Shown here: one piece after another, positions 34,771 through 44,233 of the stretch | How the letters are laid out: every line of letters starts with the position of its first letter | How positions within the stretch are numbered: the stretch's first letter is position 1 | Assembly (NCBI GenBank): GCA_024666565.1 | Contig: CP088295.1 | Span: 372,001 to 436,000, forward strand | Direction of reading: 5' to 3' | Length of the DNA: 64,000 nt | From: Svornostia abyssi | GTDB taxonomy: Bacteria; Actinomycetota; Thermoleophilia; Solirubrobacterales; Solirubrobacteraceae | The notes under the pieces: generated by a model | The model's input: the letters and a program-made list of their open reading frames with translations, nothing else | The model's database searches: none | What the model was told of the DNA's origin: nothing | Translations under genes and position numbers: made by a program

Positions 34771-35403
34771 CTAACGGGCGCCAAGCCCGTCGAGGATACG
34801 CTCGACGTTGATCTCGAACGCCCGCCGCCGGGTATACGGCGGGCCGTAGGTGTCGATGACCGCTTGGTTGACCGCGAGGAGCGGTCCGAACTCGTCGGCG
34901 GGTAGTGCCTGCCGCAAGGCCTCGAAGGTCTCCTCGTCCTCGATCTGCGTCGTAAAGCCGGCGCATCCGATGGCGTAGTCGAGAAGCAACGGGATGCCCA
35001 CCCCAGCGGTCGCGGGGTCAACGCCGGCCTCAAGCAGCCCACGTGCGAGGTCGTTTGTCACGGCCAGGGTGGTGGGACGGCGTAGTGCGCGCTGGCCGCG
35101 GGCCTGGATGAGACCTGGGTGCTCGAGCAGGAGGTCGAGCACCGTGGTTGCGACGGCGATCACGCGCGCTCGGCCGGTGACCCCGGCGTCGGGCATCGCG
35201 GCGGGAAGGCCGGCGAACACGAGGTCGATCGCCGCATCCACGAGATCGTCCTTGTCCGCGACGTGGTGGTAGAGCGTCATCGTGCCGACGCCGAGCTCTT
35301 TCGCCAGCGTGCGCATGGAGAGCTGGTCGTAGCCGACGTCGTCGAGGGCCCGCAGCGCGGCGTGCGCGACGTCGTCCCGAGTGATGCGAGCTGGCCGCGC
35401 CAT
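34771..35403 (-). CDS. TetR-family regulator with TetR_C-type ligand domain
   Basis: The 210-residue protein has HTH residues 9-55 (ALRALDDVGYDQLSMRTLA, ELGVGTMTLYHHVADKDDL), whose LYHHV helix is close to the TetR class itself. The C-terminal ligand domain has the arrangement of TetR_C (FEALRQALPADEFGPLL). It is divergent from the exported hydrolase at 35509. The 105-bp gap between them holds a near-perfect 28-bp palindrome, the expected operator, so it probably represses itself and the hydrolase. The inducer is unknown. Confidence 0.9.
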   Translation of the reverse strand: MARPARITRDDVAHAALRALDDVGYDQLSMRTLAKELGVGTMTLYHHVADKDDLVDAAIDLVFAGLPAAMPDAGVTGRARVIAVATTVLDLLLEHPGLIQARGQRALRRPTTLAVTNDLARGLLEAGVDPATAGVGIPLLLDYAIGCAGFTTQIEDEETFEALRQALPADEFGPLLAVNQAVIDTYGPPYTRRRAFEINVERILDGLGAR

Positions 35404-35448
35404 GCCTTCAGGCTACGAGCGGTTCCAAGCAGGGCACGAGTTGCATTT

Positions 35449-35476
35449 TCGTACACTGTACCGGTACGGTGTACGA
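35449..35476. promoter_or_regulatory. 28-bp palindrome, probable TetR operator
   Basis: The left half TCGTACACTGTACC and right half GGTACGGTGTACGA are reverse complements except for one pair (T35457/G35468). The element is centred between 35462 and 35463, 46 bp from the regulator start and 32 bp before the hydrolase start. Size and placement fit a TetR-type operator covering both divergent promoters. Confidence 0.78.
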
Positions 35477-35508
35477 GCAGGCACCACCCCCGACAGGAGG
35501 AGCTCCTC

Positions 35509-36856
35509 GTGAGACGTGTTCGATGGTTTGCCGCAGCCCTGGGAACAGGCGTTGCGATCATGCTCGTGTCCGGCGGCGTCGCAGCTGCGGCGCCGTGCAT
35601 CAGCGGGACCGCGAACAACGTGCCCAACGCACCCAACGTGGGCGGCGGGTCGGTCGCCGGCCAGCAGGTCACGGTCGGCACCCAACAGCTCTGCGAGTGG
35701 CGGGACGTCAAGTACGGACGCCGGAACCACAAGCTGAACGGGACCCTCGACCGGGGTGCCCTCAAGGCCGTCGCCTACCGCCGGCTCACGCTCCCCGATG
35801 GGTCCCCGGACACCAGCACCGCGCCGCGGCGGGTGCTGATCGCGCTGCACGGTGGCGGTTTCACCACAGGGCGGGGCAACTACGCCCACATGGAACGCTG
35901 GGCGAAGTGGGCGGCGCTTCAGGGATGGGTCGGCATTACGGCCGAGTACAACCTCGCACCGCAGGGCGCCTGGAACGATCCCTTCCGACCGGGCAACGCC
36001 GTCGGGTACGCGAAGTACGCGGCCGAAGCCACACGGAACGTGCAGACGTTGGTGCGATACCTGCGCGAGTACGGCCCTGCCGCAGGCATCGACGTCTCGA
36101 AGATCACCGTGATGGGCGAGTCCGCCGGCGGCGTCACTGCCATCGCCGTCGGCACGCGCCCGAACGAGGCGGGCAACCCGGCCTACGTTCCGGAAGCAGG
36201 GGATGCTGGTGTCCCCGCGGGAGCGGCGGGCGACCTCAAGATCCGCGGCTTTGAGAACCACAGCTCAAAGATCCACAAGGTGGTCGGCGTCGTGGCGTCG
36301 GAGTGCTTCCCGGCGCGGTCGTCGACCAACCCCAACGGTTGGATCGACGGCCAGGTCGGCTTCTGGTTCCCCATCTTCGGGGTGAAGGTCCGGTACGCGA
36401 TGCGTTTCGGGGAGTGCCCCGTCCCGGCTCCCCTCAGCCGATGACGCGGACCTGACCCTCCTGATCGGCCGCCAGGACACCGTCCATCCCGGTTGGCTGG
36501 CGAAGGAGTTCTGTGGTTACCGGCAGGCGATCAAGGGGCGCCCCGGCGCCTGCGTCATGCGCGAGTACGCGGCCTACGGAGAATCCCAGCGTGTCCTGGA
36601 GAACGGCCCGCGGATCGACCTGTCGCTGGGGTATTGCCTGCACGCGCCGGACTACGGCGTCGACACCACGTTCACGGGAGGCGATCACTACATCGCGGCC
36701 AGCTACTGCGTGAGCCGCAGCGGTGTCGCTGCTGACGGTCAGTCGCATCCGCAGGCCTTCGAGGCAGGCACCGACCTCATCGGCTCCACGGTGTACGCGC
36801 CGGGGACGAGCCGGACCATCGGCTACCACGTCCGGTCTGTGGTCAACAGCAACTGA
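35509..36856 (+). CDS. Exported alpha/beta hydrolase (frameshifted near 36420)
   Basis: GTG 35509 has AGGAGG 8 nt upstream and begins a signal peptide ending AAAAP. The first frame shows the esterase/lipase oxyanion motif LHGGGF and nucleophile motif GESAGG, then stops at 36444. The next frame continues smoothly from about 36422 (ADDADLTLLIGRQDTVHPGW) through YGVDTTFTGGDHY, the likely acid/His region, to 36856. One extra base around 36405-36435 explains the break. Joined, it is about 448 residues, similar to a secreted esterase or lipase. It lies next to a TetR regulator and palindromic operator. The frameshift may be an assembly error rather than a true pseudogene. Confidence 0.75.
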
Positions 36857-36862
36857 CCGATG

Positions 36863-38221
36863 TCAGGGGCGCTTGACGCCAGGGTTCAGCAGGCCCTTCG
36901 GGTCCAGCGCCCGCTTGACGGCCTCGTGCGCCGCGACGGCTGCGGGAGCCCACTGCTCCCGCAGCTGACCGGCCTTCAGCCGGCCGATGCCGTGCTCGCC
37001 GCTCACCGTGCCACCCAGGCGCCGGGCGAGGGCGAAGAGGTCCTGCGCTGCCGCGTCGGCCTTCGCCCGCTGCGCGGGGTCCGCGGCGTCGAGCAGGAAC
37101 GTCGAGTGCAGGTTGCCGTCGCCGGCATGACCCCAGCTGCACGCGTCGAGGCCGTGCCGGACGCCGATGACCTGCGTCTCGTCGATCGCCTCGGCCAGCC
37201 GGTCGACGGGGACCGCAAGGTCCTCGGAGAGCTTGCCGCCCCGCTGCGCGATCACCGCCAGCCCGATGCCATCGCGCCAGCGCCACAGCGTCTCGCGGTC
37301 GGTGCGGGCCGCGAACTCCGCGACCGCCAGGACGCCGTCGCCACCCTCGAGCGCCTCGCGCAGCGTGTCGTGGTCGCGGGCGACCTGGACGGGGTCACCC
37401 TCCACGTCGGCGAGCAGCAGCACCCCGCCCGGCGGGACGAAGAGCGGGGCGCCGGCCGACGCCGCGGCGACCGCGCCGTCGTCGAGGTACTCCAGCGCGG
37501 CGGGCACGATGCCGCAGGTCAGCGCCCGTTCCATCGCCGCAGCCGCGGCCTTCGCGCTCTCGCACGCCACGGCGATCGACGACGACGCCTCGGGCGCCGG
37601 GACGAGGCGCAGCCACGCGCCGCAGATCACGCCCAGCGTCCCCTCACTGCCGACGAGCAGTGACACGAGGTCGTATCCCGCCACGTCCTTGCGCACCGGC
37701 CCGCCGAGCCGCACGCGCTCGCCCGGGGCGAGCACCACGTCGAGGCCCATCGCCCACGACCGGGTCACCCCGTGCTTGAGCGCGTGGGGCCCGCCCGCGT
37801 TCGTGGCGAGGTTCCCACCGATGTGCGAGCTCTCGGCCGCGCCCGGGTCCACCGGGTAGTACAGGCCCTCCTCCCGCGCGCGCCGGGCGACGGTCGCCGT
37901 CGTCACGCCCGCGTCGACCTCCATGCGCCACCACGCGGGATCGACGCGCCGGACACGGGTGAGCCGCTCGAGCCCGAGGACGACGCCGCCGTCGGGCACG
38001 GCGCCGCCGGCCCAGCCGGTCCCACCGCCGCGCGGCGTGATCGGCACGTCATGCTCGTAGCACCAGGCGACGACTGCGGCGACCTCCTCCGGGCTGCCGG
38101 GCAGCACGACCGCGTCCGCACGCCCGCGCAGGCCCGACCACTCGGTGGCGTCAGCAAGGTCGGCGGCGCCGGGGGCGCGCACGTGGTCGATCCCGACGAT
38201 GGCCTGAAGCTCGTGCCGCAC
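36863..38221 (-). CDS. FAD-binding oxidase, GlcD/D-lactate dehydrogenase type
   Basis: The 452-residue protein has a PCMH FAD domain (PITPRGGGTGWAGGAVP, then GGNLATNAGGPHALKHGVTR and GSEGTLGV) and an FAD-oxidase C domain. The latter has the metal and catalytic set in CSWGHAGDGNLHSTF and SGEHGIGRLK. This arrangement is that of glycolate oxidase subunit GlcD and D-2-hydroxyacid dehydrogenases. No GlcE/GlcF genes are adjacent, so it may be a single-chain D-2-hydroxyacid dehydrogenase. It follows a BBE-type oxidase gene by 16 bp on the same strand, suggesting one transcript. Confidence 0.88.
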   Translation of the reverse strand: MRHELQAIVGIDHVRAPGAADLADATEWSGLRGRADAVVLPGSPEEVAAVVAWCYEHDVPITPRGGGTGWAGGAVPDGGVVLGLERLTRVRRVDPAWWRMEVDAGVTTATVARRAREEGLYYPVDPGAAESSHIGGNLATNAGGPHALKHGVTRSWAMGLDVVLAPGERVRLGGPVRKDVAGYDLVSLLVGSEGTLGVICGAWLRLVPAPEASSSIAVACESAKAAAAAMERALTCGIVPAALEYLDDGAVAAASAGAPLFVPPGGVLLLADVEGDPVQVARDHDTLREALEGGDGVLAVAEFAARTDRETLWRWRDGIGLAVIAQRGGKLSEDLAVPVDRLAEAIDETQVIGVRHGLDACSWGHAGDGNLHSTFLLDAADPAQRAKADAAAQDLFALARRLGGTVSGEHGIGRLKAGQLREQWAPAAVAAHEAVKRALDPKGLLNPGVKRP

Positions 38222-38237
38222 GACCCGAGCCTACGCG

Positions 38238-39611
38238 TCACCAGCGCACGTCGTGGTTGGGCCGGAGCAGCCGGCCGGGATCGACCGCATCGGCGATCTC
38301 CCAGAGCGCCCCGACGGCCGTGGGGCCGAATGCCTCCTCCGGCCGCACGGGCGCCTCGGCGAAGTTGAGGTACGGGCGGGCGGTCGACCACGCCCTGAGC
38401 GGCCGCATCACCGCGTCCAGCTCGCCGCTGACGCGCACGGCGCCGAGCGCCCCCTGCGGCACGCCGATCGCATACGCGGCGAACGCCCCGGGAATCGCCC
38501 CGAGGGCGCCCGCCCCCTCGGGCGGCGTCGCGAGCGCGCCGCCGAGCTGACGCAGCTCGATACCGAGCAGCGCGGTGTCGGCGTCGGCGCCGAGGCCCCT
38601 GGTCAGCGCGTCGATGCCGTCGTCCGGAAGCTCGGCAAGGACAAGGCCGGCCCCGATGCCCGGCACCGGGGTCTCGGGGTCACCGTGCAGGCGCAGGAGC
38701 ACGGACGGGTCGCCGGCCGCGACCGTGTCGAGCTCGGGGCCGAGGTCTCGCAGGGGAGCCAGCAGCGTGCCGGTCTCCTCCTCACCGAGGAGGCTCGCGA
38801 CCTCGACGAGCACCATGGCACGTCCACGGACCGGCGCCGGGACCTCATCGAGCGGCGGGAAGCGCAGGATGCGTCCGATCGTCGTGATGTCCGTCGGCAG
38901 CTGCGGGCAGAGATCTCGCCAGCGGCGCAGCACGGCGGGCGCCTGCTCGACGGGCCACATGAGCGCGCCCGCCGTCACCCGGTCGACGGCGAACAGGGAG
39001 AACTCCATCGCGGTCACGACCCCGAAACTCCCGCCACCACCGCGCAGCGCCCAGAACAGGCGAGGCTCGTCGGTTGCGGTCGTCCGAACCCGACGTCCGT
39101 CGGGCAGCACGATCTCGATGGCGGTCACATGCGAACACGCGAGGCCGTACCGCCGCCCCAGCCACCCGAGCCCGCCGCCGAGCGTGTACCCCACGACGCC
39201 GACATCCGGCGCGCTGCCGTGGAGCGCGACGAGGCCGTGCGGCGCGGCCGCCTGCGCGACGTCGAGCCACACGGACCCCGCTTCGGCCCGGGCGACACGG
39301 CGCTGGGGGTCGACGGTCACGCCACGCATGGCCGAGGTCCGCAGCAGGAGCGCCCCGGCGAGGTCGCCGCCGCGCGCGGCCGCCCCGTGACCCGTGCCCT
39401 GCACGGCGACACGGAGGCCGGCGTCCCTGGCGACGCGCAGGGTCGCGGCGACGTCGCCGGCGTCGACGGGTTCGACGACGAGCTCCGGATGCTGGTCGAC
39501 CGCGAGGTTCCAGGCGCGGCGGGCGTCGTCCCACCCGGGGTCGCCGGGCTGGTGAACGGCCCCGCGGATGTGCGTCAGGTCGGCGGAGATGGAAACGGTG
39601 GTGGTCGTCAT
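38238..39611 (-). CDS. BBE-type FAD-linked oxidase (probably single covalent FAD)
   Basis: From ATG 39611 (MTTTTVSISADLTH) the protein has 457 residues. The PCMH domain contains H75 in QGTGHGAAAR, the site for 8-alpha FAD linkage. The position of the second Cys link is replaced (HGSAPDVGVVGYTLGGG), so flavin is likely held by one bond, as in 6-hydroxynicotine oxidase. The substrate is unknown. It is divergent from the LysR gene at 39705 and upstream of the GlcD-like gene. An in-frame start at 39674 would overlap the shared promoter and is not used. Confidence 0.86.
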   Translation of the reverse strand: MTTTTVSISADLTHIRGAVHQPGDPGWDDARRAWNLAVDQHPELVVEPVDAGDVAATLRVARDAGLRVAVQGTGHGAAARGGDLAGALLLRTSAMRGVTVDPQRRVARAEAGSVWLDVAQAAAPHGLVALHGSAPDVGVVGYTLGGGLGWLGRRYGLACSHVTAIEIVLPDGRRVRTTATDEPRLFWALRGGGGSFGVVTAMEFSLFAVDRVTAGALMWPVEQAPAVLRRWRDLCPQLPTDITTIGRILRFPPLDEVPAPVRGRAMVLVEVASLLGEEETGTLLAPLRDLGPELDTVAAGDPSVLLRLHGDPETPVPGIGAGLVLAELPDDGIDALTRGLGADADTALLGIELRQLGGALATPPEGAGALGAIPGAFAAYAIGVPQGALGAVRVSGELDAVMRPLRAWSTARPYLNFAEAPVRPEEAFGPTAVGALWEIADAVDPGRLLRPNHDVRW

Positions 39612-39704
39612 GGGAAGCACTGTGGGGCGTCCCGCCGCCCAAGGGAAACAGCGATCCGGCGCCACACTCACCACCAGGCGTGGTCAATCGCCTACGCTGC
39701 GCGC

Positions 39705-40604
39705 ATGGACGTCGAGCTGCGGCACCTCCGGGCGTTCGTCGCCGTCGCCGAGGAGCTGAACTTCACCCGGGCCGCGACCCGGCTGCACGTCGTGCAGCAG
39801 GCACTCAGCGCGCAGATCCGCCAGCTCGAGGACCGGCTCGGCGTGCAGGTCGTCGAGCGGACGACGCGGCGGGTCGCCCTCACCGCCGCCGGGCGCGAGC
39901 TGTACCCCCGAGCCGTCGCGCTGCTCGCCGCCGTCGAAGAGGCCGGCCGCGCGACGCGGGCCGCGGCCGCCGAGCGAGTGGAGGTCGTGCTCGGGTTCGT
40001 CGCCCCCCTCGACGTCGGCCCGATGCAGCCCGTGCTCGGACGGCTCTCCGAGGACGAGCCGGGCATCGAGGTCACCGTCCGGTTCGCCGACCTGCTCGAC
40101 CCGACCGGCGGGCTGCGCCGCGGCGAATCCGACGTCGCGAAGGTCTACGGGCCCTTCGACACCACCGGGCTCGAGCTCCTCCCCCTGTGGACCGAGCCGC
40201 GCGGCGTCGCCGTCGGCGCGACCCACCCGTTCGCCGCCCGCGACGCGATCACGATCGAGGAGCTCGTGGCCGAGCCGACGTTCGACTTCCCGACCGCCGA
40301 CGCCCGGTGGCGCGAGTTCTGGACCGCGAGCGCGCACCGGGGCGGCCGCCCGCCGTACATCGCCGCGCAGTACCGCTCGCTCGACGCGCTGCTCGAAGCC
40401 GTCCGCGCCGGCCTCGGTGTCCACATCACGACGCAGCCGCTGGTGCGCTCGACGACCGGGATCGCCTGGGTTCCCGTCGAGGGCCTCGAACCGCTCGAGC
40501 ACTTCCTCGCGTGGCGAGCGGGAGACGAGCGCCCAGGCGTCGCGGCGCTCGTGGCCGCCGCACGCGCCGTCTCCGAGGAGCTCGCCGGCGTCCCGCCTCA
40601 CTAG
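39705..40604 (+). CDS. LysR-family transcriptional regulator
   Basis: The 299-residue protein from ATG 39705 (MDVELRHLRAFVAVAEELNF) has an HTH in residues 1-60 (TRAATRLHVVQQALSAQIRQ, LEDRLGVQVVERT) and a two-lobed effector domain. It is divergently placed, 93 bp from the flavin oxidase gene, and is the obvious candidate to regulate the two-oxidase operon. I could not identify a convincing T-N11-A operator by eye. It ends 9 bp before the Nei-like gene. Confidence 0.9.
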   Translation: MDVELRHLRAFVAVAEELNFTRAATRLHVVQQALSAQIRQLEDRLGVQVVERTTRRVALTAAGRELYPRAVALLAAVEEAGRATRAAAAERVEVVLGFVAPLDVGPMQPVLGRLSEDEPGIEVTVRFADLLDPTGGLRRGESDVAKVYGPFDTTGLELLPLWTEPRGVAVGATHPFAARDAITIEELVAEPTFDFPTADARWREFWTASAHRGGRPPYIAAQYRSLDALLEAVRAGLGVHITTQPLVRSTTGIAWVPVEGLEPLEHFLAWRAGDERPGVAALVAAARAVSEELAGVPPH

Positions 40605-40613
40605 CCTGAGACC

Positions 40614-41388
40614 GTGCCCGAGGGCGACACCATCCACTACGCAGCGAACCGCATCCGGCCGCTGCTGGAGGGGCTCGTGCCGGAGTTCGACCTGGTCCAT
40701 CGCCGGTTCGCCGCCGACCGCTGGCCCGAGCGGCTCGCCGGCCGCGCAGTGACGGCCGTGGACGCGCGCGGCAAGCATCTCTTCGTGCGCTTCGAGGGCG
40801 GCCTGGTCCTGCATTCGCACCTGCGGATGACCGGCGCCTGGGGCACGTACACCGGCGACCAGCGCTGGCACCGTGCTCGCCGCCGCGCCTGGCTCGCGCT
40901 GCGCACCGACCGGGGCGAGGTCGTGCAGTTCGACGGCCCGGTCCTCGAGCTCATGACCGAGGCGCGCGCCCGGACCGACCGGCGCATCGCGGGGCTCGGC
41001 CCGGACATCATCAGCGACGACTTCGATGAGGAGATCGCCCTCCGGCGCCTGCGCAGCGACGACCCGACGCGGACCTTCGGCGACGCGCTCCTCGACCAGC
41101 GGACCGTGGCCGGCATCGGGAACATCTGGAAGTGCGAGAGCTGCTTCGACGCGCGGATCGACCCGTGGCGACGCGCCGCGGACGTCGGCGACGACGAGGT
41201 CCGGGCCGTCCTGCGCGCCGCCCGCCCCCGGATGCGCAACTCGGCCGCGCACGGGCACCGCGTCGAGCCGCACCACGTCTACGGGCTCGACGGACGGCCG
41301 TGCACCCGCTGCGGCACCATCGTCCGGCGCCGCGGCCAGGGGGGACGACAACCGCCCGACGTTCTGGTGCACGGGGTGCCAGCAGTGA
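40614..41388 (+). CDS. Nei/Fpg-family DNA glycosylase (frameshift at a G6 run)
   Basis: The protein (GTG 40614, translated MPEGDTIHYAANRI) has catalytic P2 and E3, the H2TH region (GDALLDQRTVAGIGNIWKCE) and the start of the zinc finger (CTRCGTIVRRRGQG). In the present sequence the frame then loses the finger and runs to 41456. Removing one G from the six at 41339-41344 restores DDNRPTFWCTGCQQ and a stop at 41388, giving the full four-Cys finger. This is an Nei2-like enzyme that removes oxidised pyrimidines or opened purines. The extra G is probably an assembly indel; if real, the protein lacks its zinc finger and DNA binding would suffer. Confidence 0.87.
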
Positions 41389-41472
41389 GCCTCGCGCTCA
41401 CTGATTCTTCACGTCGACCCGCCCGTCAGCGGATAGAAACGTGGCGTCCCCCCTGATCGTTCAGGAGTCGCC

Positions 41473-44211
41473 ATGCAAAAGTCCACCCTCTTGGTCTGCC
41501 TGCTGCTGGCCGTGCTCGGCCCGGCGGCGGTCGCCCAGGCCGATCCCGCTTGCACCATCACCGGTACCTCCGGCGATGACACCCTGAGCGGCACCGCGGG
41601 ACCCGACGTCATCTGCGGGCTCGGCGGCTTGGATCGGCTGAACGGCCAGGGCGGCGACGACGTGCTGCTCGGGGGCGAAGGTGATGACACCCTCATCGGC
41701 CTCGCCGGCTCGGACACCTTCGACGGCGGGCCCGGGTTCGACGCCGCCGACTACACGAGTCACACCGGCGCCATCGCCGTGACCGTCGGCGACGGGACCG
41801 GCGACGACGGCCCGTCGGGCGACGGCGACACCGTACGGTCCACGATCGAGCGAGTCAACGGAGGGAGCGGTGACGACACGCTCGCTGGGAGCGCCGCAGA
41901 CGACCTGCTGGTGGGCAACGCGGGAGACGACACGCTTCGCGGCCTCGGCGGAGCAGACCGGCTCTTCGGCGGTGTCGGAGACGACACACTCGACGGCGGC
42001 TCCACACCAGGGGAGGTGGACGTCCTGGCGTGCGGCGACGGCACCGACGTCTATGTCGACGACGACGCCGACACCAGGACGAAATGCGAGGTCCCGCAGA
42101 CCCCGATCGTCCGTCCCGTCGAGGTCGCCGCCGGAGGACAGCACGCGTGCGCTCGTGAAAGCGACGGTGCCGTGACGTGCTGGGGCGTCAGCAGCTACGG
42201 CCAGCTCGGCGACGGTCTCGCCGTCGACTGGGTGCGCTCCGCGCGCGTGCTCGGACTGACCGATGCGGTGGAACTCGCGGTCGGCGGGGCGCACACCTGC
42301 GCGCGGCGGGCCAGCGGGCAGGTCGTCTGCTGGGGGCGAAACACCAGCGGAGAATCCGGGACCGGGACCGTCTCCAGGCAGCAGGAGACGCCGGTGACGG
42401 TGCAGGGCCTGACCGACGCCGTCGAGCTCGCGGCCGGGGACGCGCACACCTGCGCGCGGCGCGAGGGCGGCGAGGTCGTCTGCTGGGGCGCGAACGCGGA
42501 CGGCCAACTCGGAGACGGCACCGTGACCCGCCGCACCACGCCGGTGCCTGTCACGGGCGTCGCCGACGCGACCTCGGTCATCGCCGGTGGGCGCCACACC
42601 TGCGTGCGAGAGAGCGGCGAGACGCTGCGATGCTTCGGCGACAACTCGGCGGGCCAGCTGGGGGACGGGACGACGACGGACCGACGGACCGCGACGGCCA
42701 TCCCCGGGCTCGGGCCCGTCGCCGAAGCATCCGGCGGCGCGATCTCCACGTGCGCGCGCACCGTCGCGGGCGTCGTGTCGTGCTGGGGCGACAACCGCGC
42801 AGGACAACTCGGGACCGGCACCGTCCAGCCGCGCCTGACGCCCAGCCCCGTCTCCGGCCTGACCGACGCGACGGCGCTCGTGGCGGGCGCATGGCACACG
42901 TGTGCCCGGCGCGCGGGGGGAAGCACCGTGTGCTGGGGCCAGAACGAGTACGGCCAGCTCGGTGACGGCACCCGCACCAGCCGGTTCACTCCGACGCCCG
43001 TTTCCGGACTGTCCGCACCGCGCCAGCTCGTCGCCGGAGACCGGCAGACCTGCGCCCTGTCGGCGGACGAGAAGGTGCTGTGCTGGGGCTCGGAGCAGGT
43101 GCCCACCACCTACCCCTCGCCGGTTCCGGTCGCCGGTCTGAACGACGCGGCGGCGGTGGACGCCGGCATGTACCACACGTGCGCGATGAGATCAGTCGGC
43201 TCGGTGCGATGCTGGGGGTTGAACCTCGGCGGGTCGCTTGGCGACGGGACCACGGTGACTCGGCGGACGCCAGTCGCGGTGAAGGGCCTCAGCGGCGTCG
43301 TCGACATCGGCTCCGGTTCGGTGCATACCTGTGCGGTTCGGCAGGACGGAACGGTCATGTGCTGGGGTGACAACACGGACGGGCAGCTCGGCGACGGGAC
43401 GACGACACGACGCTCGATCCCCGTGCAGGTCACCGGACTCAGCGACGCCGTGGAGGTCACCGCGGGCGGGACCAGCTCCACCTCGGGGCACACCTGCGCC
43501 CGCCGCGTGGGAGGGACGGTTGTGTGTTGGGGCAACAACACGTACGGGCAGCTCGGCGACGGGACGACGACCCGCCGGACGTCACCGGTCCCCGTCGCGG
43601 GACTCGGGGGTGTGACGCAGCTCGACGCGGGTGGCGCTGCCACGTGCGCGGCGAAGGTCACGGGCGCCGTCGCCTGCTGGGGCCAGAACACCTACGGCCA
43701 GCTTGGAGACGGAACGACGACGCATCGCACGACCCCGGTGGCCGTCCCGCTCGGCAATGTGGCCGAGGTCTCCGCGGGCGGCGACTTTGCCTGCGCACGG
43801 CAGACCGACGCGTCACTTCGCTGCTGGGGCCGGAACCTGCTCGGCCAGCTGGGGATCGGCACCTTCTCCAACGCGCTCGTCCCGGTGCGCGTGCAGCAGG
43901 TCGGCGATGCGGTCGGCGTTGCGGCGGGCGGCAGCGGCCAGGCCTACACGGGTCACGCCTGCGCCGTGCGCGCCTCGGGCGAGGCGACGTGCTGGGGCGC
44001 CGGCAGCGACGGGCAGATCGGCGACGGCCGCGACGTCGTGCAGGTCGCCACTCCGCGGCCGGTGCTGACCCTCACCGACGCTGCGTCCGTCTCCGCAGGG
44101 GACCGCCACAGCTGTGCGGTCCGACGCGGCGGGGGAGTCGCCTGCTGGGGTCTTTCCATCCTGACCGGGTCCGACGTGGGCCCCACCCCGACGCGGGTGC
44201 CCTGGCTGTAG
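41473..44211 (+). CDS. Exported protein with RTX calcium-binding repeats and 14 RCC1-type repeats
   Basis: The 912-residue protein has a signal peptide (to about AVAQADP). Residues about 30-205 hold RTX nonapeptide-type repeats ([19 protein letters not shown]), and are followed by an RCC1-like region to the end. I count fourteen units built on 'CxWG-NxxGQLGDG' with small changes, including one CFG and two degenerate ones. Fourteen equals two seven-bladed propellers. The role is likely binding outside the cell; no enzyme motif is seen. It has a Sec-type signal rather than a type I secretion tail. It lies just after the Nei-like gene and before GDPD. Confidence 0.9.
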   Translation: MQKSTLLVCLLLAVLGPAAVAQADPACTITGTSGDDTLSGTAGPDVICGLGGLDRLNGQGGDDVLLGGEGDDTLIGLAGSDTFDGGPGFDAADYTSHTGAIAVTVGDGTGDDGPSGDGDTVRSTIERVNGGSGDDTLAGSAADDLLVGNAGDDTLRGLGGADRLFGGVGDDTLDGGSTPGEVDVLACGDGTDVYVDDDADTRTKCEVPQTPIVRPVEVAAGGQHACARESDGAVTCWGVSSYGQLGDGLAVDWVRSARVLGLTDAVELAVGGAHTCARRASGQVVCWGRNTSGESGTGTVSRQQETPVTVQGLTDAVELAAGDAHTCARREGGEVVCWGANADGQLGDGTVTRRTTPVPVTGVADATSVIAGGRHTCVRESGETLRCFGDNSAGQLGDGTTTDRRTATAIPGLGPVAEASGGAISTCARTVAGVVSCWGDNRAGQLGTGTVQPRLTPSPVSGLTDATALVAGAWHTCARRAGGSTVCWGQNEYGQLGDGTRTSRFTPTPVSGLSAPRQLVAGDRQTCALSADEKVLCWGSEQVPTTYPSPVPVAGLNDAAAVDAGMYHTCAMRSVGSVRCWGLNLGGSLGDGTTVTRRTPVAVKGLSGVVDIGSGSVHTCAVRQDGTVMCWGDNTDGQLGDGTTTRRSIPVQVTGLSDAVEVTAGGTSSTSGHTCARRVGGTVVCWGNNTYGQLGDGTTTRRTSPVPVAGLGGVTQLDAGGAATCAAKVTGAVACWGQNTYGQLGDGTTTHRTTPVAVPLGNVAEVSAGGDFACARQTDASLRCWGRNLLGQLGIGTFSNALVPVRVQQVGDAVGVAAGGSGQAYTGHACAVRASGEATCWGAGSDGQIGDGRDVVQVATPRPVLTLTDAASVSAGDRHSCAVRRGGGVACWGLSILTGSDVGPTPTRVPWL

Positions 44212-44233
44212 CCGCGCAGCAATATCCTGGTCG

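Noticed and set aside
38253-39704. Upstream extension of the LysR frame
   Set aside because: It overlaps the flavin oxidase gene on the other strand; the ATG at 39705 begins a standard LysR N-terminus.
41473-44211. Repetitive DNA at the RCC1 protein as a tandem-repeat artefact
   Set aside because: Units differ at the DNA level and keep one open frame with conserved Cys/Trp/Gly.
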